Shown here in pieces: positions 37,160-47,851 of a stretch of 64,000 nucleotides of DNA (its first letter is position 1; the number at the start of each line of letters is the position of its first letter). A program made the position numbers and the translations under genes. This stretch comes from Prolixibacteraceae bacterium. Its GTDB lineage: Bacteria > Bacteroidota > Bacteroidia > Bacteroidales > Prolixibacteraceae. The DNA lies in assembly GCA_019856515.1 (NCBI GenBank), contig CP082230.1:3038001-3102000 (forward strand). The letters run 5' to 3'. The notes under the pieces are model-generated. The model was not told the origin of the DNA. It was given only the letters and a program-made list of their open reading frames with translations, and made no database searches.

Positions 37160-38398
37160 ATGAGCAAAGACACAAACCTGACATCTAAGAGAAGATGGAT
37201 TGCCTTAGGTATAGTAGCAACACTTATCATTGGATACTTTGTATTTCGAAAAGGAGATGAGAAAAATACGATACTCACGGCGAAAGCCATTCAGCAAGAC
37301 CTAGTTATTACAGTGGAGACAACAGGAGAGCTGGATGCACTAAATTCTGTAAAGATAAAAGGGCCTGATGGCATGCGAAAAGCACGTATATGGCAAGCAA
37401 AGATTAATCGACTTATTGAAGAGGGTACCACAGTGAAAAAAGGGGATTTCGTTGCTGAAATAGATAAATCATCTCTTAGTGATCAAATAAAAAATGCAAC
37501 AGATGATGTTACACTAGCTGAATCGAATATGATTCAACAGAAGTTGGATACGACACTTACCCTTCGCCAGTCACGAGACAATATCTTAAACTTAAAATAT
37601 CAAGTTGAAGAGTCAATCATCAAACTAGAACAGTCTGCATTTGAACCACCTGCAACAATCAAACAAGCGAAGATGAATGTAGAGAAGAATAGGCGTTCAT
37701 TAAAGCAAGCTAAAATGAATTATCGCATTAAGTGTGATCAGATGGAAGCTAAGATGAAACAGATTAGCACTAAATTCTCAAAGAAAAGACGTCAACTAGA
37801 TTTCTTATTAAAACTTGAAAAGGAGTTTGTAATCTTTGCACCTGAAGACGGTATGGTAGTTTATCACAAAGATGAGTGGTCGGGACAGAAAGTCAAAGAG
37901 GGGTCCAATATTCATGGTTTCAACCCTGTTGTTGCAACGCTTCCTGACCTGAGTAAGATGGTTTCGAAAACATTTATCAATGAGGTGGATATTCGTCGCA
38001 TTAAATTAAAACAAAAAGTAGAAATTGGATTGGATGCATTTCCTGAAAAAAGGTACAGTGGTGTGGTAACTAAGGTAGCAAATGTAGGAGAGCAGAAACC
38101 AAACTCTGATGCAAAAGTCTTTGAGGTCGAAATTACGATCAATGAATCAGATCCTATTTTTAGACCATCGATGACCACTTCGAATCGTATTATAACAAAG
38201 ATTGTAGAGGATCAAAAACTCATTCCTATAGAGGCTCTATATACAGATAATGACTCTATCTTTTATATCTATAAGAAACAGGGCTTCGGTTTCAAAAAGA
38301 CAGTGGTAACTGTAGGAGATCAAAATGATCATGATGTAGCAATTCTTACAGGAATAGAGAATAACGATGTGGTATCTCTGAATCGCATTGAAGAATAG
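37160..38398 (+). CDS. Efflux periplasmic adaptor (HlyD/MacA type)
   Basis: A 412-residue membrane-fusion protein. One N-terminal membrane anchor (about 13-30, WIALGIVATLIIGYFVF) is followed by the first half of the biotinyl-lipoyl-like domain (VETTGELDALNSVKIKG). A long charged coiled-coil hairpin runs from about 110 to 225, and the return half includes PEDGMVVYHKDEW, with a beta-barrel and membrane-proximal domain after it. It would link the MacB-type permease downstream to the TolC-type channel. First of four tightly packed genes (11-base gap to the next). Confidence 0.9.
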   Translation: MSKDTNLTSKRRWIALGIVATLIIGYFVFRKGDEKNTILTAKAIQQDLVITVETTGELDALNSVKIKGPDGMRKARIWQAKINRLIEEGTTVKKGDFVAEIDKSSLSDQIKNATDDVTLAESNMIQQKLDTTLTLRQSRDNILNLKYQVEESIIKLEQSAFEPPATIKQAKMNVEKNRRSLKQAKMNYRIKCDQMEAKMKQISTKFSKKRRQLDFLLKLEKEFVIFAPEDGMVVYHKDEWSGQKVKEGSNIHGFNPVVATLPDLSKMVSKTFINEVDIRRIKLKQKVEIGLDAFPEKRYSGVVTKVANVGEQKPNSDAKVFEVEITINESDPIFRPSMTTSNRIITKIVEDQKLIPIEALYTDNDSIFYIYKKQGFGFKKTVVTVGDQNDHDVAILTGIENNDVVSLNRIEE

Positions 38399-38409
38399 GA
38401 CATCAAGCT

Positions 38410-39750
38410 ATGGATCGTTTTATATTCAATTTTCAAATCGCCTTAGAGGCGATTCGATCAAATAAGCTACGCTCTTTTCTAACTGCTCTAGGGATTATAT
38501 TTGGGGTAAGTGCTGTTATCTCGATGATGGCTATTGGTGCTGGAGCACAGCAAGAGATTTTAGACCAGATGAAGCTTGTAGGGGTGAATAATATTATCAT
38601 AACACCCATCAAGAAACAGTCAGATGAGAAGATAGAAGAGGAGGCAACGGGACATAAAGAACGTTTTTCTCCTGGTCTTAATATGCAAGATTTAAAGAAC
38701 ATCTCATATACCCTACAGAATATTGAAGAGATGAGTGGGGAGGTTATTCTAAACAGTTATATGATTCATGATGGTCGACGTAAATCCATCAAAATTCTTG
38801 GAGTAAATAGTGGCTACTTTAAGATGTTTAATTACAACTTTTTAGCAGGTGCTACATTTGCGCAAAGTCAATCGAACCACGGATTACCAGTATGTATCAT
38901 TGGAGAACAGGCTGTCAAGAGATTCTTTAATAACCAAATACCCATTGGAAGAAGAATTAAATGTGGACAACAGTGGCTTACAATTATCGGCGTATTAAAA
39001 GATAGAGGTGTTGTTACAACGGACTCTAAAGAGTTAGGTATTCGAAACACCAATCTAGATGTCTATATACCACTTCAAACCATGTTGCTTCGTTATAAGA
39101 ATAGAGGTATGATCACCAAGCAAGCCATCTTGATGGCCAATAGTGGTAATGATGATGATAAAGATAATGCTTCAGCCTCTAGTAAGAAGAAATCAACAAC
39201 TCACCAGTTAGATAAGATCGTCATTCAAGTGAAAGAGACAGAGGAGTTAGGGAATACGGCTGAAATTATTCATCGCCTACTAAAGCGCAGGCATAATGAT
39301 AATATTGATTTTGAGATCACAGTTCCAGAACTACTTCTCAAGCAACAACAGAAGACCAAAGAGATCTTTAATATGGTTTTAGGAGCCATTGCGGGAATAT
39401 CACTGTTGGTTGGAGGTATAGGTATTATGAATATCATGTTGGCCTCTGTCATGGAACGTATCAAAGAGATTGGACTTAGAATTGCTCTTGGAGCACAGAA
39501 GAGTGATATTATACAACAGTTTCTTTGTGAGTCAATGCTTATTAGTCTGGTTGGTGGAATTATAGGGATCATTCTTGGAGTACTATTATCCGTAATCATC
39601 TCTAAAGTAGCAGAGATCGCTACAATAATCTCTTTTATCTCCATTATTACCTCTTTTGGTGTATCCACTATTATTGGAATTGTCTTTGGGATTACTCCTG
39701 CTAGAAAGGCCGCCAATCAAAATCCTATAACCTCATTACGTCATGAATAG
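38410..39750 (+). CDS. MacB-type ABC transporter permease (FtsX domain, no ATPase domain)
   Basis: A 446-residue permease. The first helix (about 19-43, LRSFLTALGIIFGVSAVISM) precedes a large periplasmic domain (about 50-310). The FtsX-like domain with three helices follows (GGIGIMNIMLASVMERIKEIGLR), ending [17 protein letters not shown], the typical MacB/LolCE tail. E. coli MacB carries the ATPase on the same chain; here it is a separate gene at 41221. Likely substrates of such systems are peptides, lipids or antibiotics; which one is unknown. It overlaps the next gene by eight bases. Confidence 0.92.
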   Translation: MDRFIFNFQIALEAIRSNKLRSFLTALGIIFGVSAVISMMAIGAGAQQEILDQMKLVGVNNIIITPIKKQSDEKIEEEATGHKERFSPGLNMQDLKNISYTLQNIEEMSGEVILNSYMIHDGRRKSIKILGVNSGYFKMFNYNFLAGATFAQSQSNHGLPVCIIGEQAVKRFFNNQIPIGRRIKCGQQWLTIIGVLKDRGVVTTDSKELGIRNTNLDVYIPLQTMLLRYKNRGMITKQAILMANSGNDDDKDNASASSKKKSTTHQLDKIVIQVKETEELGNTAEIIHRLLKRRHNDNIDFEITVPELLLKQQQKTKEIFNMVLGAIAGISLLVGGIGIMNIMLASVMERIKEIGLRIALGAQKSDIIQQFLCESMLISLVGGIIGIILGVLLSVIISKVAEIATIISFISIITSFGVSTIIGIVFGITPARKAANQNPITSLRHE

Positions 39751-41224
39751 ATTACCTTTATATTGTATATGTCTATGCTGTCTTCTTATGGCAAATTTCA
39801 GCTATGGACAGTTAACAAAACTGACCTTAGAAGAGGTCATTGCACTAGCAAAAGAGAAGTCACTGAATGCACAAATTGCAGTAAATAAAAAGGATAACAA
39901 ATATTGGGAGTATCGTAATTATCTTGCTACAACCTTACCAAATCTAAGCCTTTCAGGAAACCTTCCGAACTATAAGAGTGGTATTAGTCCGGTTAATCAA
40001 GATGATGGTTCAACGGCATTTCGTAAAAACAGCCAAGCATCGTCAGATCTTAGAGTTAGCTTGTCTCAGAATATACCATGGACGGGTACAAAGATATCCT
40101 TAAATAGTGAACTTAGTCGTATTGATATCCTAGAAGGAAAAGATACAGGCGTATCTTACTCGACCACTCCTCTTTATGTAACTGTAGAGCAGCCTGTCTT
40201 TGCATTTAATAAATTTAAATGGGACAGGAAGATTGCACCACTACTCTATGAAGAGTCGAAGAAAGAGTTTCAAGAAGAGTTTGAGAACATTAGCTATAGA
40301 GCAACACAAAACTTCTTTCAGCTTCTTCTTGCCCAAGTAGATGTAGCCATTGCACAGAAGAATCAAGCGAATAATGACACCATCTATAATATAGGAAAGG
40401 GAAGATACAATTTAGGTAAGATTGCAGAGAATGAACTGTTGCAACTACAACTTAACACCCTATCCTCTAGCCGAGATGTATCCACAGCAAAGATTGCATT
40501 AGAGAGTGCTAGATTGAATCTAAACACTTTTATAGGTAGACCTAAAGGAGAGGATTTCCAACTTATCAGCCCAGATCAACTACCTATATTTAAGATCGAT
40601 CCTCAACTAGCTTTAGAAGAGGCAAAAAAGAATCGTAAACAGTATTTGGCATTTAAGCGTAGACGAATTGAAGCAAAGAGAGAAGTGGCTCGTGCAAAAG
40701 GAAATTCTTCCCTTAATGTAAATGTTATTGGTAGTTACGGGGTTTCACAATATGCAGATGATATACACCTCGCCTACAAAGATTTTAATGAGCAACAACG
40801 TTTACGAATTGGTTTCAATATTCCATTGGTAGATTGGAAACAACGTAAATCTAAATTACTGATGGCCGAGGCGAGTCAAAAACTTACGGAGAATACGATC
40901 ACACAGGAGTCTCAACTATTTGAACAAGAAATCATTGTTCTAGCACAGAAGATTCCAATTATATATGATCGTGTTAAATCGACAGAGCTGGCCAATAAGA
41001 TTGCTCAGAAACAGTACGAAATCTCAAGACAGCGATATATGGTAGCCAATATAAGCATTACAGACTTGAACCTCTCATTAAAAGGGAAGGATAGTGCTAG
41101 TAGCTCATATCTAAGAGCATTACGAGAGTTCTGGACTTCGTACTATCAATTAAGAATGTTAACGATGTATGATTTTGAGAATCAGCATCCTATTATTAAT
41201 GTTCCAGAAGAGGAAAAACCATGA
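39743..41224 (+). CDS. TolC-family outer-membrane efflux channel
   Basis: A 493-residue protein with a signal peptide (cleavage after FSYGQ, about residue 23) and the two helical outer-membrane-efflux-protein repeats (about 35-240 and 270-475), rich in long amphipathic helices such as [15 protein letters not shown]. It would form the trimeric exit duct for the adaptor and permease encoded upstream. It overlaps the permease gene by eight bases and the ATPase gene by four, so all four components are produced together. Confidence 0.92.
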   Translation: MNRLPLYCICLCCLLMANFSYGQLTKLTLEEVIALAKEKSLNAQIAVNKKDNKYWEYRNYLATTLPNLSLSGNLPNYKSGISPVNQDDGSTAFRKNSQASSDLRVSLSQNIPWTGTKISLNSELSRIDILEGKDTGVSYSTTPLYVTVEQPVFAFNKFKWDRKIAPLLYEESKKEFQEEFENISYRATQNFFQLLLAQVDVAIAQKNQANNDTIYNIGKGRYNLGKIAENELLQLQLNTLSSSRDVSTAKIALESARLNLNTFIGRPKGEDFQLISPDQLPIFKIDPQLALEEAKKNRKQYLAFKRRRIEAKREVARAKGNSSLNVNVIGSYGVSQYADDIHLAYKDFNEQQRLRIGFNIPLVDWKQRKSKLLMAEASQKLTENTITQESQLFEQEIIVLAQKIPIIYDRVKSTELANKIAQKQYEISRQRYMVANISITDLNLSLKGKDSASSSYLRALREFWTSYYQLRMLTMYDFENQHPIINVPEEEKP

Positions 41225-41916
41225 AGACGATTATAGAAATAAAAGACCTTATCAAGGACTATCATATGGGTAGCTCTAATGTAAGAGCACTAGACCATGT
41301 CTCTCTTAGTATATCAGAAGGAGAGTATGTTAGCTTTATGGGACCATCTGGATCAGGTAAAACGACCTTAATGAATATCATTGGCTGCCTAGACCTTCCT
41401 ACAGATGGAAGTTATCATCTTAATGGTAAAAGTATTTTTAATATCGAAGCGGACGAAATGGCCGCCATTCGTAATAATGAAATAGGGTTTGTATTCCAAT
41501 CCTTCAATCTACTTCCAAGAAGTAGTGCCCTTGAAAATGTTGCATTACCTCTTGTGTATGCAGGAGTTGCAAAAGAGGCACGACTTGAAAAAGCCTACCA
41601 ATCACTTGAAAGGGTTGGACTTGGCAATCGTGTGGACCACAAACCTTCTGAGTTATCTGGAGGTCAACAACAGAGGGTGGCTATAGCCAGAGCACTTGTC
41701 AATAACCCTTCGCTGATCTTAGCAGATGAACCAACAGGAGCACTCGATACCAAAACATCTTATGAGATTATGGATCTTTTCGAGGAACTCCATCTTAAAG
41801 GTCATAGTATTGTAATGGTGACCCATGAGGAGGAGATTGCAGAATATGCGAAAAGAGTTATTCGTATGAGAGATGGATATATAGAGAAAGATACCCTTAA
41901 TAATCAACAAGAGTGA
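41221..41916 (+). CDS. ABC transporter ATP-binding protein (MacB/LolD type)
   Basis: A 231-residue ATPase. Walker A is GPSGSGKTT (about residues 41-49), followed by the Q-loop [11 protein letters not shown], the signature LSGGQQQR and the Walker B with D-loop [12 protein letters not shown]. The switch histidine is in MVTHE. The full set of motifs matches the MacB/LolD/FtsE group that drives MacB-type permeases. It starts in the ATGA overlap with the channel gene and completes the four-gene export system. Confidence 0.94.
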   Translation: MKTIIEIKDLIKDYHMGSSNVRALDHVSLSISEGEYVSFMGPSGSGKTTLMNIIGCLDLPTDGSYHLNGKSIFNIEADEMAAIRNNEIGFVFQSFNLLPRSSALENVALPLVYAGVAKEARLEKAYQSLERVGLGNRVDHKPSELSGGQQQRVAIARALVNNPSLILADEPTGALDTKTSYEIMDLFEELHLKGHSIVMVTHEEEIAEYAKRVIRMRDGYIEKDTLNNQQE

Positions 41917-41945
41917 TGATCGGTACACATTCGTCTTACTTCCTG

Positions 41946-41986
41946 AAAAAGAGCCTGCTTTATTTTCGTATTGTTAGGCTCTTTTT
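41946..41986 (+). terminator. Terminator of the efflux operon
   Basis: Perfect 11-bp stem AAAAAGAGCCT/AGGCTCTTTTT with a 19-base loop, 30 bases after the ATPase stop. Confidence 0.85.
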
Positions 41987-42250
41987 GGGATGCTCTATAC
42001 AACTGAATTATACGAGGATTAACGGTACCACACAGACACAAGTGTTGTTTGAGAAGAGAACAAAAAGTATGCACCAAACAGTAACCATACAAGACTTCTC
42101 TTTATCAACAGATCATTCTTTCTCTCTCTTTTACAAAAAATACTAATCGGATTAATAAATGTAATACCCCGATAATAAATAACCGTTTTTCGAAATGATG
42201 ATCAAAAATAATTATAATGAAAATATCCTTGATACATATGGATATAGAAA
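41987..42250. other. Intergenic between convergent genes, nothing recognised
   Basis: About 260 AT-rich bases; the frames present are short and without resemblance to proteins. Confidence 0.5.
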
Positions 42251-42274
42251 TGGGTGTATGTCTCCATACACCCA
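42251..42274 (-). terminator. Hairpin downstream of kbl
   Basis: Perfect 10-bp stem TGGGTGTATG/CATACACCCA with a four-base loop, 25 bases after the kbl stop. The T-run on the minus strand is short (TTTCTAT). Confidence 0.65.
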
Positions 42275-42299
42275 CCTCACATATATAAATATAGTAGAC

Positions 42300-43490
42300 C
42301 TAAGAAATTACCTTTAGCTCTTTGCCTACTTTAATAAATGCTTGAATTGCTTTATCTAGATGCTCTCTTGTATGTGCAGCCGAAAGTTGAACCCTAATAC
42401 GTGCTTGGTCTTTTGGAACAACTGGATAATAAAAACCTGTTACATAGATACCTTCATCAGATAACATAGAAGCAAAGTCTTGAGATAGTTTTGCATCATA
42501 AAGCATCACTGCACAAATAGCAGATGAAGTCGGTTTGGTATCGAAACCAGCATCTCCCATTTGAGAGACAAAATACTTTGTATTTTCATGTAAACGATCT
42601 TGTAGTTCGTTGTTATCACTAATTAGATCAAACATACGAATCCCTGCTGCTGCAATCGAAGGAGGAATAGAGTTCGAGAACAGATAAGGACGTGATCGCT
42701 GTCTTAGCATTTCAATCACCTCTTTCTTTCCAGTCGTGAATCCACCAATAGCTCCACCAAAAGCTTTTCCTAGAGTTCCTGTGATAATATCTACCTTACC
42801 ACGACAATCATATAGTTCTGTTACACCACGACCTGTTTCACCAACAACTCCTGCAGAGTGACACTCATCCACCATCACCATAGCATCATATTTCTCCGCT
42901 AGACGAATAATTTCATCCATTGGTGCCACATTTCCGTCCATTGAGAATACACCATCCGTAACAATAATTCTAAAACGTTGCTCTTGTGCTTTAATCAACT
43001 GTTGCTCAAGATCAGCCATATCAGCATTCTTATAACGGTATCTTTGTGCCTTACACAAACGCACTCCATCAATAATAGAAGCATGGTTTAATGAATCTGA
43101 GATGATCGCATCTTCAGCAGTAAAAAGTGGTTCAAAAACACCCCCATTAGCATCAAAACATGCTGCATATAGGATAGTATCTTCCGTACCGAAGAACTCC
43201 GCAACTTTCTGCTCTAGCTCTTTATGCACATCTTGTGTTCCACAAATAAAACGTACCGATGACATACCAAAACCTCTTGCATCAAGACTCTCTTTAGCAG
43301 CCTTAATAAGTTCAGGATGATCAGACAGTCCTAAATAGTTATTGGCACAGAAGTTCAATACGTCCTGTCCGTTATCTAATGCAATCTCTGCATTTTGTGG
43401 TGTTACAATAATACGTTCGCTTTTAAACAAGCCTGCATCTTTAATTTCAGCTAGCTCGTTTTGAAGATGTTCTTTAATTTTACCGTACAT
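42300..43490 (-). CDS. kbl: Glycine C-acetyltransferase (2-amino-3-ketobutyrate CoA ligase)
   Basis: A 396-residue PLP enzyme of the alpha-oxoamine synthase family. Markers: FCANNYLGLSDHPE, the cofactor-contacting VDECHSAGVVGETGRG, and the Schiff-base lysine in TGTLGKAFGGAIGGF (about residue 244). It cleaves 2-amino-3-oxobutyrate with CoA to glycine and acetyl-CoA in threonine breakdown. AONS and serine palmitoyltransferase relatives share the fold, but the overall motifs and length fit Kbl best. The frame extends 15 codons upstream, but MYGKIKEHL at 43490 is the normal family start. A threonine dehydrogenase gene is not adjacent. Confidence 0.92.
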   Translation of the reverse strand: MYGKIKEHLQNELAEIKDAGLFKSERIIVTPQNAEIALDNGQDVLNFCANNYLGLSDHPELIKAAKESLDARGFGMSSVRFICGTQDVHKELEQKVAEFFGTEDTILYAACFDANGGVFEPLFTAEDAIISDSLNHASIIDGVRLCKAQRYRYKNADMADLEQQLIKAQEQRFRIIVTDGVFSMDGNVAPMDEIIRLAEKYDAMVMVDECHSAGVVGETGRGVTELYDCRGKVDIITGTLGKAFGGAIGGFTTGKKEVIEMLRQRSRPYLFSNSIPPSIAAAGIRMFDLISDNNELQDRLHENTKYFVSQMGDAGFDTKPTSSAICAVMLYDAKLSQDFASMLSDEGIYVTGFYYPVVPKDQARIRVQLSAAHTREHLDKAIQAFIKVGKELKVIS

Positions 43491-43718
43491 AACTATATAA
43501 TGATTACTGATTGAAATGATTTTCATTAATCTCAAAATAGAAGAGTCGCTTCTTCTATTTTCTTATACAAAGTAATAAAATCTTTTAATCTATCACACCC
43601 TTATAAAGACAGTTTTTATCTCATGATGGTGATGAAAAAAATCACTCTTTTACACCATTAAGTATTGCTTTTTTATTCATGATCGCTTAATACCCTACGT
43701 CACATTCATTCAATTTCC

Positions 43719-43726
43719 TATCTTTG
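43719..43726 (+). promoter_or_regulatory. Candidate -7 box of gltX
   Basis: TATCTTTG fits TAnnTTTG, 34 bases before the ATG. No clear -33 partner. Confidence 0.5.
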
Positions 43727-43760
43727 TACTATTAAAAAAATTAGCAAAGTACTTTTAGTC

Positions 43761-45290
43761 ATGAGTGAAAGAAAAGTAAGAGTTCGTTTTGCACCGAGTC
43801 CCACAGGACCTCTTCACATAGGAGGAGTGCGAACTGCATTATTTAACTACCTATTCGCAAAGAAAAATGGTGGTGACTTCCTTCTTCGTATCGAAGATAC
43901 GGATCAAACAAGATACGTGCCAGGAGCTGAAGCCTATATCATTGAAAGCTTAAAATGGAGTGGTATGGATATTGACGAAGGTCCAGAAAACCCTGGAACA
44001 TGTGGTCCATATCGACAGAGTGAGAGAAAAGAGATCTATCACGAATATGCTTTACAACTTGTACAGAGTGGGGATGCATATTATGCTTTCGATACTCCTG
44101 AGGAGTTAGATGCAGTTCGAACAGCGCACGAAGAGAAGAAAGAGACTTTCACTTACAATGCAGCGACTCGTATGTCTATGAGGAATTCTCTTTCTATGGA
44201 TGCAGCAGAAGTAGAGAAGCTTCTTGCAGAGGGTGTTCCTGCAGTTATTCGTTTTAAGATGCCAACAGATCAAGAAGTTTCTGACACAGATCTTATTCGT
44301 GGTAAGGTAAAGTTCCAAGCATCACTTCTTGACGACAAAGTACTATATAAAGCGGATGGTATGCCAACGTACCACCTTGCAAATGTGGTTGATGACTACC
44401 TAATGAATATCTCTCATGTTATTCGTGGTGAAGAGTGGTTACCATCTCTTCCTCTGCATATTCTATTATATGAGAAGTTAGGATGGACATCCCAGCGTCC
44501 ACAATTTGCACACCTTCCACTGATCCTTAAACCAGTAGGTAAAGGAAAGTTGAGCAAGCGTGATGGGGATAAACTTGGATTTCCTGTTTTCCCATTAGAG
44601 TGGAAAGATCCTCAATCAGGGGATATCTCTCGTGGATACCGTGAAGATGGATATCTACCAGAAGCTTTTGTTAACATGCTAGCACTTCTAGGATGGAATC
44701 CTGGAACAGAACAAGAGATCTTCACCATGGATGAACTTTGTGAAGTTTTCTCACTAGAGCGTGTTACGAAATCAGGTGCTCGTTTCGATCCAGAGAAGAC
44801 AAAATGGTTCAACCATCAATATGTTTCAACTCTTGACAACTCAAAATTAGTGGAGCTATTTATGCCAACACTACTAGCTGAAGGTGTTGATGTCTCAGGA
44901 CTTGACCTAGAGAGAGTTGTAGGTATGGTTAAAGAGCGAGTTAACTTTGTCAACGAGCTATGGGAACAAACATCATTCTTCTTTGTAGACCCAATATCTT
45001 ATGACCCCAAAGTGGTTAAGAAGAGATGGAAAGAGGCTGTTCCAGGTTATGTTACAGAGATTAAAGAGGTCGTTGCAGCTGTAGATAATTGGAATGCTGC
45101 AGACATCAAATCAGCAGTATCTGATCTTGTTAATAGTAAAGAGTGGGGGTTCGGGTTGATCATGAATGCACTTCGTCTTGCGATTGTAGGTGGAGGTTTT
45201 GGTCCTGACCTATTTGATATATGTGAAATCATTGGCAAAGAAGCGACATTACGTCGTCTTGATAATGCGATACAGAATATCCAGCGTTAA
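43761..45290 (+). CDS. gltX: Glutamate--tRNA ligase
   Basis: A 509-residue class I aminoacyl-tRNA synthetase. The HIGH motif is in SPTGPLHIGGVRTALFN (residues about 12-28), the substrate loop in RIEDTDQTR, and the KMSKS equivalent in GKLSKRDGDKLG (about 255). The C-terminal anticodon-binding cage has normal length. It charges tRNA-Glu in the cytoplasm. Whether it also charges tRNA-Gln depends on genes outside the window. A stand-alone transcription unit with a -7 box upstream and a hairpin downstream. Confidence 0.96.
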   Translation: MSERKVRVRFAPSPTGPLHIGGVRTALFNYLFAKKNGGDFLLRIEDTDQTRYVPGAEAYIIESLKWSGMDIDEGPENPGTCGPYRQSERKEIYHEYALQLVQSGDAYYAFDTPEELDAVRTAHEEKKETFTYNAATRMSMRNSLSMDAAEVEKLLAEGVPAVIRFKMPTDQEVSDTDLIRGKVKFQASLLDDKVLYKADGMPTYHLANVVDDYLMNISHVIRGEEWLPSLPLHILLYEKLGWTSQRPQFAHLPLILKPVGKGKLSKRDGDKLGFPVFPLEWKDPQSGDISRGYREDGYLPEAFVNMLALLGWNPGTEQEIFTMDELCEVFSLERVTKSGARFDPEKTKWFNHQYVSTLDNSKLVELFMPTLLAEGVDVSGLDLERVVGMVKERVNFVNELWEQTSFFFVDPISYDPKVVKKRWKEAVPGYVTEIKEVVAAVDNWNAADIKSAVSDLVNSKEWGFGLIMNALRLAIVGGGFGPDLFDICEIIGKEATLRRLDNAIQNIQR

Positions 45291-45311
45291 GCCCTTATTT
45301 CACTAAATATA

Positions 45312-45347
45312 AACAATGCATCATTCATATCTGGATGATGCATTGTT
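45312..45347 (+). terminator. Hairpin after gltX
   Basis: Perfect 13-bp stem AACAATGCATCAT/ATGATGCATTGTT with a 10-base loop; the trailing T content is modest. Confidence 0.7.
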
Positions 45348-45642
45348 CGTTATAAGTGATCTTTGATATCATTTTTCTCCAGTTCATCCTAACACGTCTG
45401 TTTTTATTCGTTCCACCCTATTCTCCGTTCCCAATTTCAGATCATAGACGTAAGGTATTATACATCGGTATGTATAATTTCGGCTATTAAGACATATCGG
45501 GATAGATAATGGACATTTTTATTAATTCTCAGAATTAATGATTCTTATCTTTATAAGACAAACGAGATATTAAGTTATTACACTTTTCATCCTATCTCTA
45601 AAATCGTACTTTATTAGGTTGAATTACTTATAAAACAGAAAA
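45348..45642. other. Intergenic, nothing recognised
   Basis: About 295 AT-rich bases between gltX and the sulfatase; no gene or clear promoter. Confidence 0.5.
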
Positions 45643-47508
45643 ATGAATAAAATCACACTACTTCTCTTATGCATCATTTTACATGGTTGTAAGCAGAGAA
45701 CTACAAACGATCGTCCCAACATTGTATGGATTGTTTCTGAAGATAATTCTGCACACTTTATGAACTTATATGCCTCTAACGGGGTAGCCACCCCAAATAT
45801 TGAAAAGCTGGCCAATAAGGGGATATTATTTGAGAATGCATATAGTATGGCACCAGTATGTTCTGCTGCAAGAAGTGCCATCATATCGGGATGTAACAAT
45901 GTTAGAACAGGTACACAGTTCCATCGTGCATCGCAGGATGTCCCTCTTCCTCATGGTGTAGAATTCTACTCTAAGTTACTTCAAGATGCTGGTTACTATA
46001 CAGCAAACAATAGCAAAGAGGATTACAACTACAAGACTACAGACAAAGGTTGGAATGAATCCTCTCGAAAAGCAAGCTATCGAAATCGTAAAGAGGGACA
46101 ACCATTTTTTCAAGTATGGAACTTCGGGACCACACATGAAAGTTGTTTACATTTTGACCCTAAAGAGGTGACAACAAAACCAACAAACATTAACCCCGAC
46201 ACCATTACTGTGTTCCCATATCATCCAAACACCAAATTGTTCAGGTACACTTACGCAAGATATTATGATCAAATACAGAAGATGGATAAGCAAGTAGGTG
46301 AGAAGGTAAAACAGTTAAAAGAAGATGGTTTACTTTCCAATACCATTATCTTCTATTATGGAGATAACGGGGGAATACTACCGAGAAGTAAAGGATATGC
46401 TTATGATAATGGAACCAAGGTCCCTATGGTTGTATACCTTCCGAAGAAGTACCAACATCTATTTCCAACCGAGCTACCTAATCGAAGTAAAGCGATGGTT
46501 AACTTCACCGATTTGGCTCCAACATTATTATCTATCACTGGCTGTAAAATACCAAACGAACTCGACGGGAAACCATTCTTAGGCAAGAGTGTAACAAAAG
46601 AAGATCTTAACAGTAGAGATGAAGTATTTTCATTTGCCGATCGTTTTGATGAAAAAAGTGATATGGTTCGAACCATTCGCATAGGCAACTACGAGTACAT
46701 CAGAAGTTATCAACCTTTTTATATCGATGGACAGTACAATATGTACAGATATAAACAAGCGACATATAGAGAGTGGTATAACCTCTACAGAGATGGAGAA
46801 TTAACAGCACAGCAGAGTGCCTTCTTTAAAGATCGTCCTGCAGAGATGCTCTTTGACCTATCGAAAGATCCACACGAAATTAAGAATCTAAGTAGTGACC
46901 CACATTACCGTGATATCTTAAGTAAGATGAGATCTAAAATGATACAGAAAGAGCAAGATTTAAATGACCTAAGCTTCTTCCCAGAGTCTTACCTACAAAA
47001 AGTGGCATTCTCTGATCCTTCTAGTTTTGGAATAAAGCATAAAAAAGAGATCAACGAGTTAATGGACATCGCAAACCTTGAACTGCTTTCTTTTGATGAA
47101 GCGAAGGAATCTATCGTAGCCAACTTAAATGCGTCGAATCCATGGAAGAGATATTGGGCATTAATCGTATGTTCAAGTTTTGGCAGACAAGCAGAAGAAC
47201 TACTTCCTGTTATCCAAACCATCGCATCTCAGGATGATGAGAGGCTAGTTAGAGTAAGAGCCATTGAATACCTTGGACTTTTGGGAGACAAGAAGGTCAT
47301 TAAGGATATAACAGATGAGGTGAATCAGTCTAAAAACGTGATGGAGATCGTAGAGATACTTAATAGTGCCTCCATGATAAAGATGCACCAACCGAACTTT
47401 AATTTTCACATTAACCCTAATCTTATCTCCCCAGATTGGGATAAAAAAGAGACTGTATGGGTCAAGAATCTAGTCTCATACCTAAATGGTGAAGGTCTGA
47501 TTATATAA
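45643..47508 (+). CDS. Sulfatase lipoprotein (heparan N-sulfatase-like) with C-terminal repeats
   Basis: A 621-residue protein with a lipoprotein signal (lipobox LHGC, Cys16). The type I sulfatase domain (about 25-430) has metal residues in IVSEDNSAHF, the modified-cysteine motif PVCSAARSAIISG (CxAxR, about residue 73, a target for anaerobic sulfatase-maturating enzyme), and the YGDNGG metal site (about 240). The last 130 residues have a HEAT-like helical pattern (VRVRAIEYLGLLGDKK). It resembles N-sulfoglucosamine sulfohydrolase-type sulfatases, so a role in degrading sulfated glycans is inferred. No glycosidase or SusCD pair is next to it. Confidence 0.88.
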   Translation: MNKITLLLLCIILHGCKQRTTNDRPNIVWIVSEDNSAHFMNLYASNGVATPNIEKLANKGILFENAYSMAPVCSAARSAIISGCNNVRTGTQFHRASQDVPLPHGVEFYSKLLQDAGYYTANNSKEDYNYKTTDKGWNESSRKASYRNRKEGQPFFQVWNFGTTHESCLHFDPKEVTTKPTNINPDTITVFPYHPNTKLFRYTYARYYDQIQKMDKQVGEKVKQLKEDGLLSNTIIFYYGDNGGILPRSKGYAYDNGTKVPMVVYLPKKYQHLFPTELPNRSKAMVNFTDLAPTLLSITGCKIPNELDGKPFLGKSVTKEDLNSRDEVFSFADRFDEKSDMVRTIRIGNYEYIRSYQPFYIDGQYNMYRYKQATYREWYNLYRDGELTAQQSAFFKDRPAEMLFDLSKDPHEIKNLSSDPHYRDILSKMRSKMIQKEQDLNDLSFFPESYLQKVAFSDPSSFGIKHKKEINELMDIANLELLSFDEAKESIVANLNASNPWKRYWALIVCSSFGRQAEELLPVIQTIASQDDERLVRVRAIEYLGLLGDKKVIKDITDEVNQSKNVMEIVEILNSASMIKMHQPNFNFHINPNLISPDWDKKETVWVKNLVSYLNGEGLII

Positions 47509-47525
47509 AAACATGCAACATTAAG

Positions 47526-47562
47526 AATACTCTTCTACTCTATTTTGCAGTAGTAGAGTATT
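47526..47562 (+). terminator. Hairpin after the sulfatase gene
   Basis: Fourteen-base arms AATACTCTTCTACT and AGTAGTAGAGTATT with one mismatch and a nine-base loop. No long T-run, so termination is probable only. The 290 bases from here to the next gene hold nothing I recognise. Confidence 0.55.
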
Positions 47563-47851
47563 CTATCACAACGACCCAAAGCACTCTAATATGTTAATCA
47601 GAAACCTTATGTCAATATTAAACACCAAGCACTCTTTAAAGAACCCTAAAATTAACATTAAGCATTGACAAACAAGAATCATAGTTTTTGATAACAATTC
47701 ATTATCAAATGGTTCAATCCATTTTTTTAATGAATAAATCTAACATAACATTTGTATTGTATGTATTAAAGTATTTTTTTTGTAAATTATAGCTCTGAAA
47801 CGATTATCGTAACAAAACAGGGTATCAATTACATAAAAATCTTATACGAGT

